Source of the DNA: Paenibacillus sp. HW567
GTDB taxonomy: Bacteria > Bacillota > Bacilli > Paenibacillales > Paenibacillaceae
Assembly (NCBI RefSeq): GCF_000374185.1
Contig: NZ_KB910518.1
Location: 2,303,687 to 2,367,686 of the forward strand
Direction of reading: 5' to 3'
Length of the DNA stretch: 64,000 nucleotides
Positions 23,871-33,146 of the stretch are shown here, one piece after another. A program made the position numbers and the translations under genes. Position 1 is the first letter of the stretch. Each line of letters starts with the position of its first letter. The notes below the pieces were generated by a model. The model did not search any database. It worked only from the letters and a program-made list of their open reading frames with translations, and was not told where the DNA came from.

Positions 23871-25343
23871 ATGAATGAGGGATATGAGACATACAGACAG
23901 CTATCAATAAAGCAGCGCGAGCATAGATTGCGTCGCAGCGGACTGGAAGCTTCATTGACTCCGGCTGGTAAAGGTGTAAATGAGACCGCTACATATGGAA
24001 GTCATCGGGCTGCGGATAACTATAGACAATGCTATCGCATTCGTGTTTTCGGGCTTGCTGTGCTTGAGATTCTGCCGCTGGGAACCGGTGCGGCCATGGA
24101 AGCCGCAGCTTTGACAGCCCGCAGCGCCCTAAGCGAAGGCGGGGAGCGAGCAAGGGCTGAGGTACAGAACGGCGTAAGGGAGAGTGTAAGGGGGACGGAG
24201 AGAGCCGGGGATGCCGGTGAGCGGCGAGGGACAGTAAAGATAAAAGCTTGCGAAGGAGCTGCGGTAGAGAACGGTTCCAGGGTAAGTGGAGGGGGAGAAG
24301 TGGAGCCGGGGACGATGAGAGCCGGGGATGTCCGTGAGCGGCGAGGCGTGGCAAAGATTATGCAAGGAATAGCTGTTCGTGCGCTGTACAGCCTGGGCCT
24401 GGACAGCGGTGATGTACTGCTCAAGGCGATGGGGGAGCGGCGCTACATTGTGCTGGCGCTCACTCCGCTGCGGGCAGCGGCTGGACAACCGCTGCCCGCG
24501 CCTTATCAGGCGGCTGCGCTGGCGCTAGGCCGCGACCTTGCATTGGAGCAGCCCGGCCGCACCGGGCTGCTCATGGGCATGGACCCGGAGTTCCTCCTGC
24601 TCCGGGAGTCCACGGGCCGCGTCGTGCCGGCGTCGCGGTACCTGCCCCTGGACGGCGTCGCCGGCTGCGACGCCGGACCTCCGGGAACGCGCGGCGCGTT
24701 CCCGGTCGCCGAGCTGCGCCCTGCGCCGCGCGGGGAACCGCGCGCGCTGCTGGCGCAGCTAATGTCCGCCGCGCGCACGGCGGACCGGCTTATTGCCGAC
24801 CGCTCGCTACGCTGGCGGGCGGGAGGCATGCCGCTGCGGGGCTGGGCCCTCGGCGGCCACCTGCACTTCAGCGGCGTGACGCTGACGGCGCCGCTGTTGC
24901 GCGCGCTCGACAATTATCTCGCGCTGCCGCTGCTGCTGCTGGAGGACGCGAGGGCCTCGGCCCGGCGTCCGAGATACGGGGTGCTCGGCGATTTCCGTAT
25001 TCAGCCGCATGGCGGCTTTGAATACCGGACCCTGCCGAGCTTCCTGGTGTCCCCGGTCATTGCGAAAGGGGCGGTCTTCCTGGCTCACCTGATTGTGAGC
25101 CGCTATGAAGACCTGACCCTGCGCCCGCTTGACCGGGAAGACCTGCACGCCGCCTACTATAGCGGCGATAAGCCCCCGCTGCGCGCCGCGTTCCTCCCGC
25201 TGGCGGCGCAGCTCCGAGCTCTGCCTGGCTATGCGCAGGCAGAGCGCTACATAGAGCCGCTGCTTCGCGGCATCGCCGCGGGACAGACCTGGGATGAATC
25301 CCGCGACATCCGGGAACTGTGGTGCAGCGATAATCAACCATGA
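23871..25343 (+). CDS. Putative amidoligase (COOH-NH2 ligase type) domain protein
   Basis: The C-terminal half of this 490-residue protein fits the ATP-grasp-like COOH-NH2 ligase (type 2 amidoligase) group: GMDPEFLLLRES near residue 235, a VAELRPAPRGEPRALL block, GGHLHFSG, LALPLLLLEDA and GDFRIQPHGGFEYRTLPSF. Such enzymes are predicted to join amines to peptide carboxylates. The N-terminal part contains a low-complexity Arg/Gly/Glu-rich stretch with a 117 bp in-frame tandem duplication (24190-24306 and 24307-24423). From about 24450 the DNA is strikingly GC-rich. ATG 23871 follows GGGAGGAGG. It sits between cotE and mutS, so a role in spore coat modification is possible but unproven. Confidence 0.78.
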   Translation: MNEGYETYRQLSIKQREHRLRRSGLEASLTPAGKGVNETATYGSHRAADNYRQCYRIRVFGLAVLEILPLGTGAAMEAAALTARSALSEGGERARAEVQNGVRESVRGTERAGDAGERRGTVKIKACEGAAVENGSRVSGGGEVEPGTMRAGDVRERRGVAKIMQGIAVRALYSLGLDSGDVLLKAMGERRYIVLALTPLRAAAGQPLPAPYQAAALALGRDLALEQPGRTGLLMGMDPEFLLLRESTGRVVPASRYLPLDGVAGCDAGPPGTRGAFPVAELRPAPRGEPRALLAQLMSAARTADRLIADRSLRWRAGGMPLRGWALGGHLHFSGVTLTAPLLRALDNYLALPLLLLEDARASARRPRYGVLGDFRIQPHGGFEYRTLPSFLVSPVIAKGAVFLAHLIVSRYEDLTLRPLDREDLHAAYYSGDKPPLRAAFLPLAAQLRALPGYAQAERYIEPLLRGIAAGQTWDESRDIRELWCSDNQP

Positions 25344-25490
25344 TTGGCCTGCCCGTGCGGTATGTATTTTTTTACACGGGCTTAACTTGGCACAAGATGG
25401 AATTGCTCTGCCCCAAGCGCCAATACTGGCCTTAAGGGCGGCCTATTTAAGACGAACGCTTAAGAAACTAAAACAGCAGTTGGGGTAACT

Positions 25491-25690
25491 AGAAACAACA
25501 GCAGAAATACCGTTGTTAGAAGTATTACATCAGATTTGTGCAGAAACAACAGCAGAAATGCCGTTGTTAGAGGTATTAAATCAGATTTGTACAGAAACAA
25601 CAGCAAAAATACCGTTGCTAGAGATATCACTTCGGATTTGTACAAAAACAACAGCAGATTTACCGTTGTTAGAGGTATCCCATTAAGAAG
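25491..25690. repeat. 51 bp tandem repeat, about four copies
   Basis: Copies start at 25491, 25542, 25593 and 25644 with an exact 51-base period. Each contains ACAACAGCAGAAATACCGTT, then GTTAGAGGTATTAAATCAGA and TTTGTAC. The period is a multiple of three and both strands are open in one frame (ETTAEIPLLEVLHQICA-like on plus, LLLFLYKSDLIPLTTVF-like on minus). No start codon with a ribosome binding site leads into either frame, so I treat it as non-coding. It lies in the 470-base gap between the amidoligase and GNAT genes. Confidence 0.85.
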
Positions 25691-25721
25691 GTTGGAGCCG
25701 TGGCAGCGGGACTGAACCAAG

Positions 25722-25769
25722 AGCCGCCGGATACGATTTGTTGCCGTCAGCCAATCGTATCCGGCGGCT
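25722..25769. terminator. Perfect 17 bp inverted repeat between convergent genes
   Basis: AGCCGCCGGATACGATT (25722-25738) and its exact complement (25753-25769) form a very stable stem between the amidoligase and GNAT genes, which converge here. U-runs are short on both sides (TTAACTTTT on plus), but position and stability argue for a bidirectional terminator. Confidence 0.65.
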
Positions 25770-25813
25770 TAACTTTTCACAATGTAACCACTATGTAACT
25801 CCTCAAATCCAGA

Positions 25814-26611
25814 TTACAAATAATACATCGACCAGAAACCGACATCCTTGAAGCCGAGCTTTTTGTAAATCAAGCCTGCGTTGGGGTTATCGTAGAAAAG
25901 ACAAAGCGATCTGCCTTCCGCAAGCAAATCGCCGCATAGCCGGGCTACGACGTGTTTGGCCAAGCCTTTACCTCTGTAATCCGGATGTGTGGCTACAGCG
26001 ACGACCATCGCCGACATCGAATTTTCCGCAGTGGTGGAAGCCGTAACGATCACTTTGCCGTCCATTTCCATGAAATAGGTTCGTCCGGTGCCGCTGTCCA
26101 GCGTCTTCAGCAGGCTTTTCCGTGATTCCTTCCGGCTGCTTAGAAATTCCCCGATTTGATCTGTAAGCGAGCATATAGCTTCCACATCGTGAACAGTTGC
26201 CTTCTTAATATCTCCCGGAGAAGCTGCCGCTGTGCGGATTTCCTCATTCATCTCTGTGAGCTCGGCGAACAGTAATTGTTTTTCCGTCCTGAAGCTCAAG
26301 TGTTCAGTTAAAGCCTGCGCCACCTGGGCAGAGCCGGAGATCATCTCGCTTTTTCCGCCTTCGCGAATCACTTCGGCAAATCCCGCCGCGTTATAGGGAC
26401 CATCCGCATACGGCAAATAGCTTCCATAGAAGCGCAGGAGAACTGCTTTTAGCTGCCCGTTCCTATCATCCAGCTCACCCCACAGCTCCATAAAATCCTG
26501 CTCAAACCCAAAATTTTCGATATCCCCGATAATGAATAAATTGATAGCCGGGTCCTTGCGCAGCAGCGCCATCAGCGGCTCTCTGTCTGCCTCGCTCAGT
26601 TTGCGAATCAA
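25814..26611 (-). CDS. GNAT-family N-acetyltransferase
   Basis: The C-terminal half of this 265-residue protein is a GNAT fold with the acetyl-CoA pyrophosphate-binding motif A (VVAVATHPDYRGKGLAKHVV, R/Q-x-x-G-x-G/A type) and motif B (LFYDNPNAGLIYKKLGF). The N-terminal 130 residues resemble the extra domain of larger GNAT proteins (FIIGDIENFGFEQDF). Substrate is unknown. The start ATG at 26611 has GGGAGGTAG upstream. It is transcribed opposite to mutS and interrupts the cotE-mutS block. Confidence 0.88.
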   Translation of the reverse strand: MIRKLSEADREPLMALLRKDPAINLFIIGDIENFGFEQDFMELWGELDDRNGQLKAVLLRFYGSYLPYADGPYNAAGFAEVIREGGKSEMISGSAQVAQALTEHLSFRTEKQLLFAELTEMNEEIRTAAASPGDIKKATVHDVEAICSLTDQIGEFLSSRKESRKSLLKTLDSGTGRTYFMEMDGKVIVTASTTAENSMSAMVVAVATHPDYRGKGLAKHVVARLCGDLLAEGRSLCLFYDNPNAGLIYKKLGFKDVGFWSMYYL

Positions 26612-26870
26612 TGTTGCTACCTCCCTATGTATCTAATAATGTCTACTCTTTATTTTACAGCATATGGAATGAAAAGCACGTCTTTCTTTCAGCCAGCAGC
26701 CCCTCCATTGACAGGTTCCCTGCATTTACCTGCACCCCAGGCAGCAATGATTTCGAACGCTTTGTCCTGAAGGAGGCTCTTCAAAACATTCTGAGGACTT
26801 ACGGGGTAACTTTGACTTGCAACTTTCTGTTATAATAGAGGACAGTATGAAGCAGGCATGGAGGTAAAAG

Positions 26871-29756
26871 ATGGCAAATTATACGCCGATGATACAGCAA
26901 TATTTAAAAGTAAAGGAAGGGGCAAAGGACGCTTTCCTTTTCTTCCGTTTGGGCGATTTTTACGAAATGTTCTTTGAGGATGCAATTCTGGCCTCCAAGG
27001 AGCTTGAGATTACTTTAACAGGCCGCGAGGGCGGTGGCGAAGAGCGCATTCCTATGTGCGGAGTGCCCTACCATGCTGCCGAGGGGTACATACAGCGCCT
27101 GATCGAAAAAGGCTATAAAGTCGCGATCTGCGAACAGCTCGATGATCCGGCGGTCACCAAGGGAATGGTTCGCCGCGACATTGTCCGCGTGGTCACACCG
27201 GGTACGGTCATGGACGGCAAGATCATCAGCGACAAAAACAACAACTACCTCGTTTGTGTGACTGAAGAGGACGGGATGATGGCGCTGGCTGCGTGTGATT
27301 TGACCACGGGTGAGCTGTATGTAACCTCTGTTCTCTCGGGCGCAGAGTGGCTGCGTGACGAGATTGGCATTTATGAGCCGGCCGAAATTATCGGGGATGC
27401 GGCGCTTTTGGACATGCTGAGGGCAGAGGCATCGCTTCTGGCGAAGCCTGTAGTCTATACGCCTTGGGAAAAAAGCGAAGAGGAGCTGGCCCGCCGCCAA
27501 TTCGGCGAAGCGGCCTGGGTGCGGCTGGAGAAGGAACGCGGGCACTGCCTCGCGCTGCTGATTTCTTACTTGAACGAGACCCAGCGCCGTTCCCTGGGAC
27601 AGCTCAGTCAGATTTCCCCATATGAGCCTGGCAACTATATGATTCTCGATCCGTTTACCCGCCGCAATCTGGAGCTGACCGAGACTGTGCGTGAGCGTTC
27701 CAAAAAAGGCTCGCTGCTCTGGCTTCTTGACCGCACCGAAACCTCGATGGGCGGGCGGCTCCTGCGGCGCCGAATCGACAAACCGCTGCTTCAGCGGGCG
27801 CCGATTGAGCGGCGGCTGGAGGCTGTCGATTATCTGTACAACCAGTTCATTGTCCGCGAGGATCTTCGCGGGGCGCTGAAGGAGATTTACGATCTGGAGC
27901 GGCTGGTCGGGCGGATTGCCTATGGCAGTGCCAATGGACGCGACATGAATGCGCTGAAGCTGTCGCTTGCCCAGATTCCGGCGCTGAAGGAAATGTGTCT
28001 GGCCTCTGGCTCAGCTACGCTGCGGGAGATAGGAGCCAGCATGGATGATTGCGCGGAGCTGCGCGAGGATATCGACCATGCAATCGTTGAGGATGCGCCT
28101 GTGTCCGTGCGTGATGGAGGCATTATCCGTGCAGGCTATCACGAGCGTCTGGATGAGCTGCGCGAAGCCAGCAGCAGCGGCAAACGCTGGATTGCGGAGC
28201 TGGAAGCGAAGGAACGGCAGGCGACAGGCATCAAGTCGCTGAAGATCGGCTACAACAAAATATTCGGCTATTATATTGAAATTACCCGCTCCAACCTGTC
28301 AGCTCTGCCGGAAGGAAGATATGAACGCAAGCAGACGCTGGCGAACGCTGAGCGTTTTGTTACACCGGAGCTGAAGGAGAAGGAAGCGCTGATTCTTGAA
28401 GCCCAGGATAAAATGACCGACCTGGAATACAGCCTGTTTATCCAGCTTCGCGACCGGATCAGTGCGCAGATTCCCCGCCTCCAGGCACTGGCCGAGAAGG
28501 TGGCGGAAATTGATGTGTATCAGTGCCTGGCGGCTGTCAGCGCGGAGCACCGTTTCGTGAAGCCTAAGCTTTCCGAAGGCTATGATTTGCGGCTGGAGGG
28601 AGGACGTCATCCGGTGGTGGAGGCGGTGCTGAAGGATGCGGCGTTCATTGCGAACGGCAGCACACTCAGCAAGGATGAAGGGAATATTCTGCTGATTACC
28701 GGCCCGAATATGGCGGGTAAGAGCACTTATATGCGTCAGGTTGCCCTGATTTGTATTCTGGCCCAGATCGGCTGCTTCGTCCCTGCGGGAAGTGCGGAGG
28801 TTCCGCTGATTGACCGGATCTTTACGCGGATTGGAGCGGCGGATGATCTTATCGGCGGACAGAGCACGTTCATGGTGGAAATGGCCGACATCCAGGTCAT
28901 GACCGAAAAAGCAACAGCGCGCAGTCTGATCATTATCGACGAACTGGGCCGGGGGACCTCAACTAGCGAAGGGATGGCCATCGCCCAGGCGGTGATTGAA
29001 TACGTGCACGATACCATTGCCTGCAAAGCCCTGGTCTCGACGCATTTCCATGAGCTGGCCCATCTGGAGCAGAGTCTGACGGGACTGCGCAATTACTCGA
29101 TGGCTGTGCAAGAAAGCGGCGATAAAGTCAACTTCCTGCGCAAGCTGGTGCCGGGAGCGGCAGACAGCAGCTACGGGATTTATTGTGCCCGGCTGGCAGG
29201 TCTGCCGGAAGGCATCATAGACCGTGCCTATGGATTGCTCCAGAGTATTGAGCAGGCGGCGGCTCCGAAGGCTGCAGCACTTAACTATGGCACCGGTTAT
29301 GATAGTCAGGCGGAATCGTTAATCAAAGAAAACCCGGTATTGCCGCTTCAGCCTCAGTTGGGGACGGGTGAACAGTCTACAGGCAGCCCGGTATCAGGCG
29401 GTTACAATATGGCTGCGGCTCATGCGGCTATTGTAAGCAGTGTGTCTTCCTCAAGTATGCCGCCGGGTTCTGTCTTTGAGGCGACTGCGTCCGCCGCATC
29501 GGCTGTTGCCGAAGCCGCGGCCTCGATTGCTTCTTCTCCGGCAGAGGAGGACAATGAGGTTGTACAGCTCTCTATCTTTGGCGAGGAAGAGCCGCGCAAA
29601 AACCGCAAAGGCGCGCTTGCAGCTCCGGCGGCAAAAGAGAATCCGCTTGTTAAAGAGCTGATCTCCACCGTTCAAGGCGCTGACCTGATGAACATGACCC
29701 CGCTGCAGGCGATGGGTTTGCTCAATGAGCTGAAGATGAAGGCCAAGGAGCTTTAG
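26871..29756 (+). CDS. mutS: DNA mismatch repair protein MutS
   Basis: The 961-residue protein has the mismatch-probing Phe-x-Glu motif in LGDFYEMFFEDA near residue 30, connector, lever and clamp domains, and a C-terminal ABC-type ATPase with Walker A GPNMAGKST near residue 611, then DELGRGTSTSEG and STHFHELAHL. It recognises mismatches and recruits MutL. It is about 100 residues longer than usual: an Ala/Ser/Pro-rich linker spans roughly residues 800-895, followed by a consensus beta-clamp binding motif QLSIFG and the C-terminal helical dimer/tetramer region. ATG 26871 has GGAGG upstream, and TATAAT lies at 26831-26836. mutL follows 460 bases downstream. Confidence 0.97.
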   Translation: MANYTPMIQQYLKVKEGAKDAFLFFRLGDFYEMFFEDAILASKELEITLTGREGGGEERIPMCGVPYHAAEGYIQRLIEKGYKVAICEQLDDPAVTKGMVRRDIVRVVTPGTVMDGKIISDKNNNYLVCVTEEDGMMALAACDLTTGELYVTSVLSGAEWLRDEIGIYEPAEIIGDAALLDMLRAEASLLAKPVVYTPWEKSEEELARRQFGEAAWVRLEKERGHCLALLISYLNETQRRSLGQLSQISPYEPGNYMILDPFTRRNLELTETVRERSKKGSLLWLLDRTETSMGGRLLRRRIDKPLLQRAPIERRLEAVDYLYNQFIVREDLRGALKEIYDLERLVGRIAYGSANGRDMNALKLSLAQIPALKEMCLASGSATLREIGASMDDCAELREDIDHAIVEDAPVSVRDGGIIRAGYHERLDELREASSSGKRWIAELEAKERQATGIKSLKIGYNKIFGYYIEITRSNLSALPEGRYERKQTLANAERFVTPELKEKEALILEAQDKMTDLEYSLFIQLRDRISAQIPRLQALAEKVAEIDVYQCLAAVSAEHRFVKPKLSEGYDLRLEGGRHPVVEAVLKDAAFIANGSTLSKDEGNILLITGPNMAGKSTYMRQVALICILAQIGCFVPAGSAEVPLIDRIFTRIGAADDLIGGQSTFMVEMADIQVMTEKATARSLIIIDELGRGTSTSEGMAIAQAVIEYVHDTIACKALVSTHFHELAHLEQSLTGLRNYSMAVQESGDKVNFLRKLVPGAADSSYGIYCARLAGLPEGIIDRAYGLLQSIEQAAAPKAAALNYGTGYDSQAESLIKENPVLPLQPQLGTGEQSTGSPVSGGYNMAAAHAAIVSSVSSSSMPPGSVFEATASAASAVAEAAASIASSPAEEDNEVVQLSIFGEEEPRKNRKGALAAPAAKENPLVKELISTVQGADLMNMTPLQAMGLLNELKMKAKEL

Positions 29757-30215
29757 GAGCGGCTGCTGTGCTTTTGAGAAGAAGCGAATCTTTTGAGTGC
29801 GGAGGTTCATTTATGCTCTTGTACAGCATCAGATCAAAATCTGTGGCTTATGACGGAGCCTTTGTGGTTCGGGGTGGAGAGGGATTCGTTGTATCCATCT
29901 CCTGTTCCTTTCGGACCGTAAAGCCTTTATCTACCGAATGGGATACATTTAGCCGAGTTAACGGACCGTAACGCACTTATCGCCTTTTCGGCAGGTATAT
30001 TTGGGTTAAAAGTCTGCCCGCAAAGGCTCTGGAGTCCGTTCACCTGCGGAAAAGTGACTTTCAGTAGAAATAAAAGCTGCTCAGTCCGTACAGAATGCAA
30101 CTGTAGCTAAAAACAAGAGTTTATTCCCCCTTTTAATTGCAGCATGTACAGTTATCGGGTATGCGTTCAATAATGCAAGAAATCTATAACAGCTTAATTG
30201 CGAGGTGAAATGAAG
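29757..30215. other. mutS-mutL intergenic region with short direct repeats
   Basis: This 459-base gap holds no convincing gene. A possible 52-codon ORF (ATG 29813, preceded by GCGGAGG, stop 29971) begins MLLYSIRSKSVAYDGAF but resembles nothing I know. Two copies of CGGACCGTAA followed by a GC.CTTATC-like segment lie at 29912 and 29962, 50 bases apart, which suggests a degenerate interspersed repeat. No terminator is evident, so mutS-mutL co-transcription is possible. Confidence 0.4.
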
Positions 30216-32324
30216 ATGGCCAAAATTCACGTGCTGGACGAGCATATTGCCAACCAGATAGCCGCAGGGGAAGTTGTGGAGCGGCCCGCTTCCGTCGTGA
30301 AGGAGCTTGTAGAGAATGCCATCGACGCCGGGAGCACCCGGATTGAAGTGTCGGTGGAAGAGGGCGGGCTTCAGAGCATACGGGTCAAAGACAACGGTGC
30401 CGGGATTGATCCCGAGGATTGTGAGACGGCCTTTTACCGCCATGCGACCAGCAAGCTGACGAATGGGCGTGATCTATTTCAGATTACGAGCCTGGGCTTC
30501 CGGGGAGAGGCTTTGCCCAGTATTGCCGCCGTCTCCAAGGTGTCACTCCTTACCGCGAATAATGATGACGGCAAGGGCAGAGGCCTTGATATAGAGGGAG
30601 GCAAGCTGATACGGAATGAAGATGAGCCCTCTGGCAAGGGGAGTGAACTTGCGGTAAGGGAGTTATTTTACAACACTCCGGCAAGGCTGAAATATATGAA
30701 AAGCATTCAGACGGAGCTGGGGCATATCTCCGATGCAATGTACCGGATGGCGCTGGCGCATCCCTCCATTTCCTTTACGCTGCATCATAACGGCAATCAA
30801 CTGCTGCATTCACTTGGCAATGGTGATCTGCTGCAGGTTATTGCGGCCGTTTACGGCACCTCAGCGGCCAAGGCAATGCTGCCGATAGCTGCCGAAGACC
30901 CGGATTACCGGATATCCGGCTATGTCAGCCGCCCGGAGTGGACCCGCTCGAACCGTAATGCTATCACTACGATTGTAGGCGGGCGCTACATCCGCAGCAA
31001 CGGGCTGAACGCGGCAGTTATGCGCGCCTATCACACGCTGCTGCCGATTAACCGCTACCCGCTGCTGGTGCTGCAGCTTGATATGCATCCGTCGCTGGTC
31101 GACGTCAATGTGCATCCGGCGAAGCTGGAGGTCCGCTTCAGCAAGGAGGCCGAGCTGTATGCTTTTGTGGAGCAGGAGATCCGCAAGGTTCTGCTCGGAC
31201 AGAGCCTGATTCTCCGTCCAGGCAAAGAAATGATCGGCGGCAAGGGCAGCAGCTCTTTTATCCAGGAGCAGTTTGCATTTCCAAAGGGAGCGGTTCCCCC
31301 GCCTCCTCAGGAGGGGCCTGACTCACGGAACGGACGGGAGTCCGGGTCCGCTGCTCCCGGCAGCGGAATGGCACCTGCATCCGGCACGGAGCAGTCCCGT
31401 TCAGAAGGAGCGCGCAGCGGCCAGTTGGCACAGCCATCCAGTGGCCTGCAGAGCGGCAGCGATGCGCCGCTCATTGGTGGAGGTGCCGGGCAGTATGCCA
31501 ATACCGCAAGCTTCGTTTCGCCGCCTGGAACCATCCAGGCGCGGGAAACGGCAGCGGCCTATGGCGGGAGCGTTCCGCAAGCAGGCTGGCGCCCGCAGGA
31601 CGGTAACGCTGGCAGCGGGCGGGAAGGCTATACCGCCGGCAGCAGCTACCGCCAGCCCGCTTCAGTCAACGCTGCGCGGGGCCAGATGCCGTCTGCGGAG
31701 GAGCTGTATGCTCCTCCCGGCAGTGAAGAGGCGGCTCTTCCCCAGTTCCCGGAGCTGAACTATATCGGTCAGCATCACGGTACTTATATCATCGCCCAGA
31801 ATGATAGCGGCCTATATCTCATTGATCAGCACGCTGCGCATGAACGGGTTAATTATGAATATTATTATGAGAAATTCGGACGTCCCGAGGAGGCTTCCCA
31901 GGAGCTGCTGCTGCCGATTACGCTGGAGTTCACCCCTTCCGAGAGCCGTCAGCTTAGCGAACGGCTGCACTGGTTCCAGCAGGCGGGTGTGTATCTTGAG
32001 CACTTTGGCGGACAGACCTTTTTGGTCCGTTCCCTACCTTACTGGTTCCCGGAAGGGGACGAGAAGGCAGTCATTGAAGAGATGGCCGAGTGGGTGCTGA
32101 GCGAGCGGTCGATTGACCTGGCGAAGCTGCGCGAGAAATCTTCGATTCTCTGCTCCTGCAAGGCCTCCATCAAGGCCAATCAGAAGCTTACCGAACATGA
32201 AGTGGAATCTCTCCTGTCGCGGCTGGCCGCGTGTCGCCAGCCGTATACCTGCCCTCACGGACGGCCGATTGTAATTTCATTCTCCGCCTATGATCTGGAG
32301 AAGCTGTTCAAACGCGTCATGTAA
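30216..32324 (+). CDS. mutL: DNA mismatch repair protein MutL
   Basis: The 702-residue protein has the GHKL ATPase motifs ELVENAIDAG, DNGAGID and GFRGEALPSI in its first 110 residues. The C-terminal domain carries the metal-dependent endonuclease motif DQHA-x2-E-x4-E (DQHAAHERVNYE) and the companion CSCKASIKA and CPHGRPI motifs, as in Bacilli MutL, which nicks DNA when activated by MutS and the beta clamp. A Gly/Ser/Pro/Ala-rich linker of about 150 residues joins the halves. I start at ATG 30216, 7-8 bases after GAGGTGA; the ATG six bases earlier is too close to it. Confidence 0.97.
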   Translation: MAKIHVLDEHIANQIAAGEVVERPASVVKELVENAIDAGSTRIEVSVEEGGLQSIRVKDNGAGIDPEDCETAFYRHATSKLTNGRDLFQITSLGFRGEALPSIAAVSKVSLLTANNDDGKGRGLDIEGGKLIRNEDEPSGKGSELAVRELFYNTPARLKYMKSIQTELGHISDAMYRMALAHPSISFTLHHNGNQLLHSLGNGDLLQVIAAVYGTSAAKAMLPIAAEDPDYRISGYVSRPEWTRSNRNAITTIVGGRYIRSNGLNAAVMRAYHTLLPINRYPLLVLQLDMHPSLVDVNVHPAKLEVRFSKEAELYAFVEQEIRKVLLGQSLILRPGKEMIGGKGSSSFIQEQFAFPKGAVPPPPQEGPDSRNGRESGSAAPGSGMAPASGTEQSRSEGARSGQLAQPSSGLQSGSDAPLIGGGAGQYANTASFVSPPGTIQARETAAAYGGSVPQAGWRPQDGNAGSGREGYTAGSSYRQPASVNAARGQMPSAEELYAPPGSEEAALPQFPELNYIGQHHGTYIIAQNDSGLYLIDQHAAHERVNYEYYYEKFGRPEEASQELLLPITLEFTPSESRQLSERLHWFQQAGVYLEHFGGQTFLVRSLPYWFPEGDEKAVIEEMAEWVLSERSIDLAKLREKSSILCSCKASIKANQKLTEHEVESLLSRLAACRQPYTCPHGRPIVISFSAYDLEKLFKRVM

Positions 32325-32366
32325 TAGCAACACCGTAAAATTGAAGTCGGCAAGATCGGAGGCAAC

Positions 32367-33146
32367 ATGATTATAACAACGGGTTTTGACCCGATACCGG
32401 AAATTGTACTGCGGGCTCAGAGCCTTGCAGAGCGAACCGGCACTGAATATGCGCCTAGAGGCAAATTTTCCATGACCAAACTGGTGGAGCACTACAGAGA
32501 CGAAGAGATTCTGGTGGTGCTGCAGGAGGCTGTGCGGTTGATTACGCCGGACATGCCGCTAATGGAATTTCATCCCAGCATGGGTTTTGTCCGGGCGAAA
32601 CGGATTATCCGGGGCGAGGTTGATCCCATGCTGGAGGCTGCCGGAATGGTGCCTGGTGACAGCGTGCTGGACTGCACGGCAGGCCTTGGCGGAGATTCCC
32701 TGCTGTTTGCCGTGCATGGCGGCGGGAATTCTGTGGTAACTGCCCTGGAAAGCTCTTTGCCGCTGTATGCCCTGCTCTTTGAAGGAATGAGCCATTATAT
32801 TTCAGGACAGAAGAAGGTAAACGAGGCGCTGCGCCGGGTGCATGTTGTGCACAGCGATCATCTGGCCTACTTGCAGGCCCAGCCCGACAAGAGTGTGGAC
32901 ATCGTCTATTTTGACCCTATGTTCCGTGTGCCCCTAACGAATTCAGCGGCGATTTCCCCGCTGCGCCAGTTTGCTAATGCGGCGGCTTTGTCGCCGGAGA
33001 GTGTTGCGGAGGCGGTCAGAGTCGCGCGCAAAACCGTTCTTTTGAAAGAAAAAGCCTTAAGCGGCGAATTCTCCCGCCTTGGCTTCACCGAGCTGCTGCG
33101 GGCCAGCGCCAAAACATCGTACGGGGTGATATCCATTGACAACTGA
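32367..33146 (+). CDS. Class I SAM-dependent methyltransferase (RsmJ-like fold)
   Basis: The 259-residue protein contains the SAM-binding motif VLDCTAGLGGDSLLFA (near residue 100) and a DIVYFDPMFRVPL block that corresponds to the catalytic D-P-x-F region of RsmJ-like enzymes. The substrate may be RNA, but this is not established. ATG 32367 follows CGGAGG. Its 3' end overlaps the miaA start by 11 bases, so it belongs to the mutL-miaA-hfq gene string. Confidence 0.82.
   Translation: MIITTGFDPIPEIVLRAQSLAERTGTEYAPRGKFSMTKLVEHYRDEEILVVLQEAVRLITPDMPLMEFHPSMGFVRAKRIIRGEVDPMLEAAGMVPGDSVLDCTAGLGGDSLLFAVHGGGNSVVTALESSLPLYALLFEGMSHYISGQKKVNEALRRVHVVHSDHLAYLQAQPDKSVDIVYFDPMFRVPLTNSAAISPLRQFANAAALSPESVAEAVRVARKTVLLKEKALSGEFSRLGFTELLRASAKTSYGVISIDN

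Noticed and set aside
25491..25690. CRISPR array
   Set aside because: The 51 bp units are directly tandem without spacers.
25460..25720. Hydrophobic repeat protein on the minus strand
   Set aside because: Its reading frame is a by-product of the 51 bp repeat period, and its TTG start has no ribosome binding site.
26611..26835. 74-codon ORF between the GNAT gene and mutS
   Set aside because: No ribosome binding site, atypical composition, and it overlaps the mutS promoter region.
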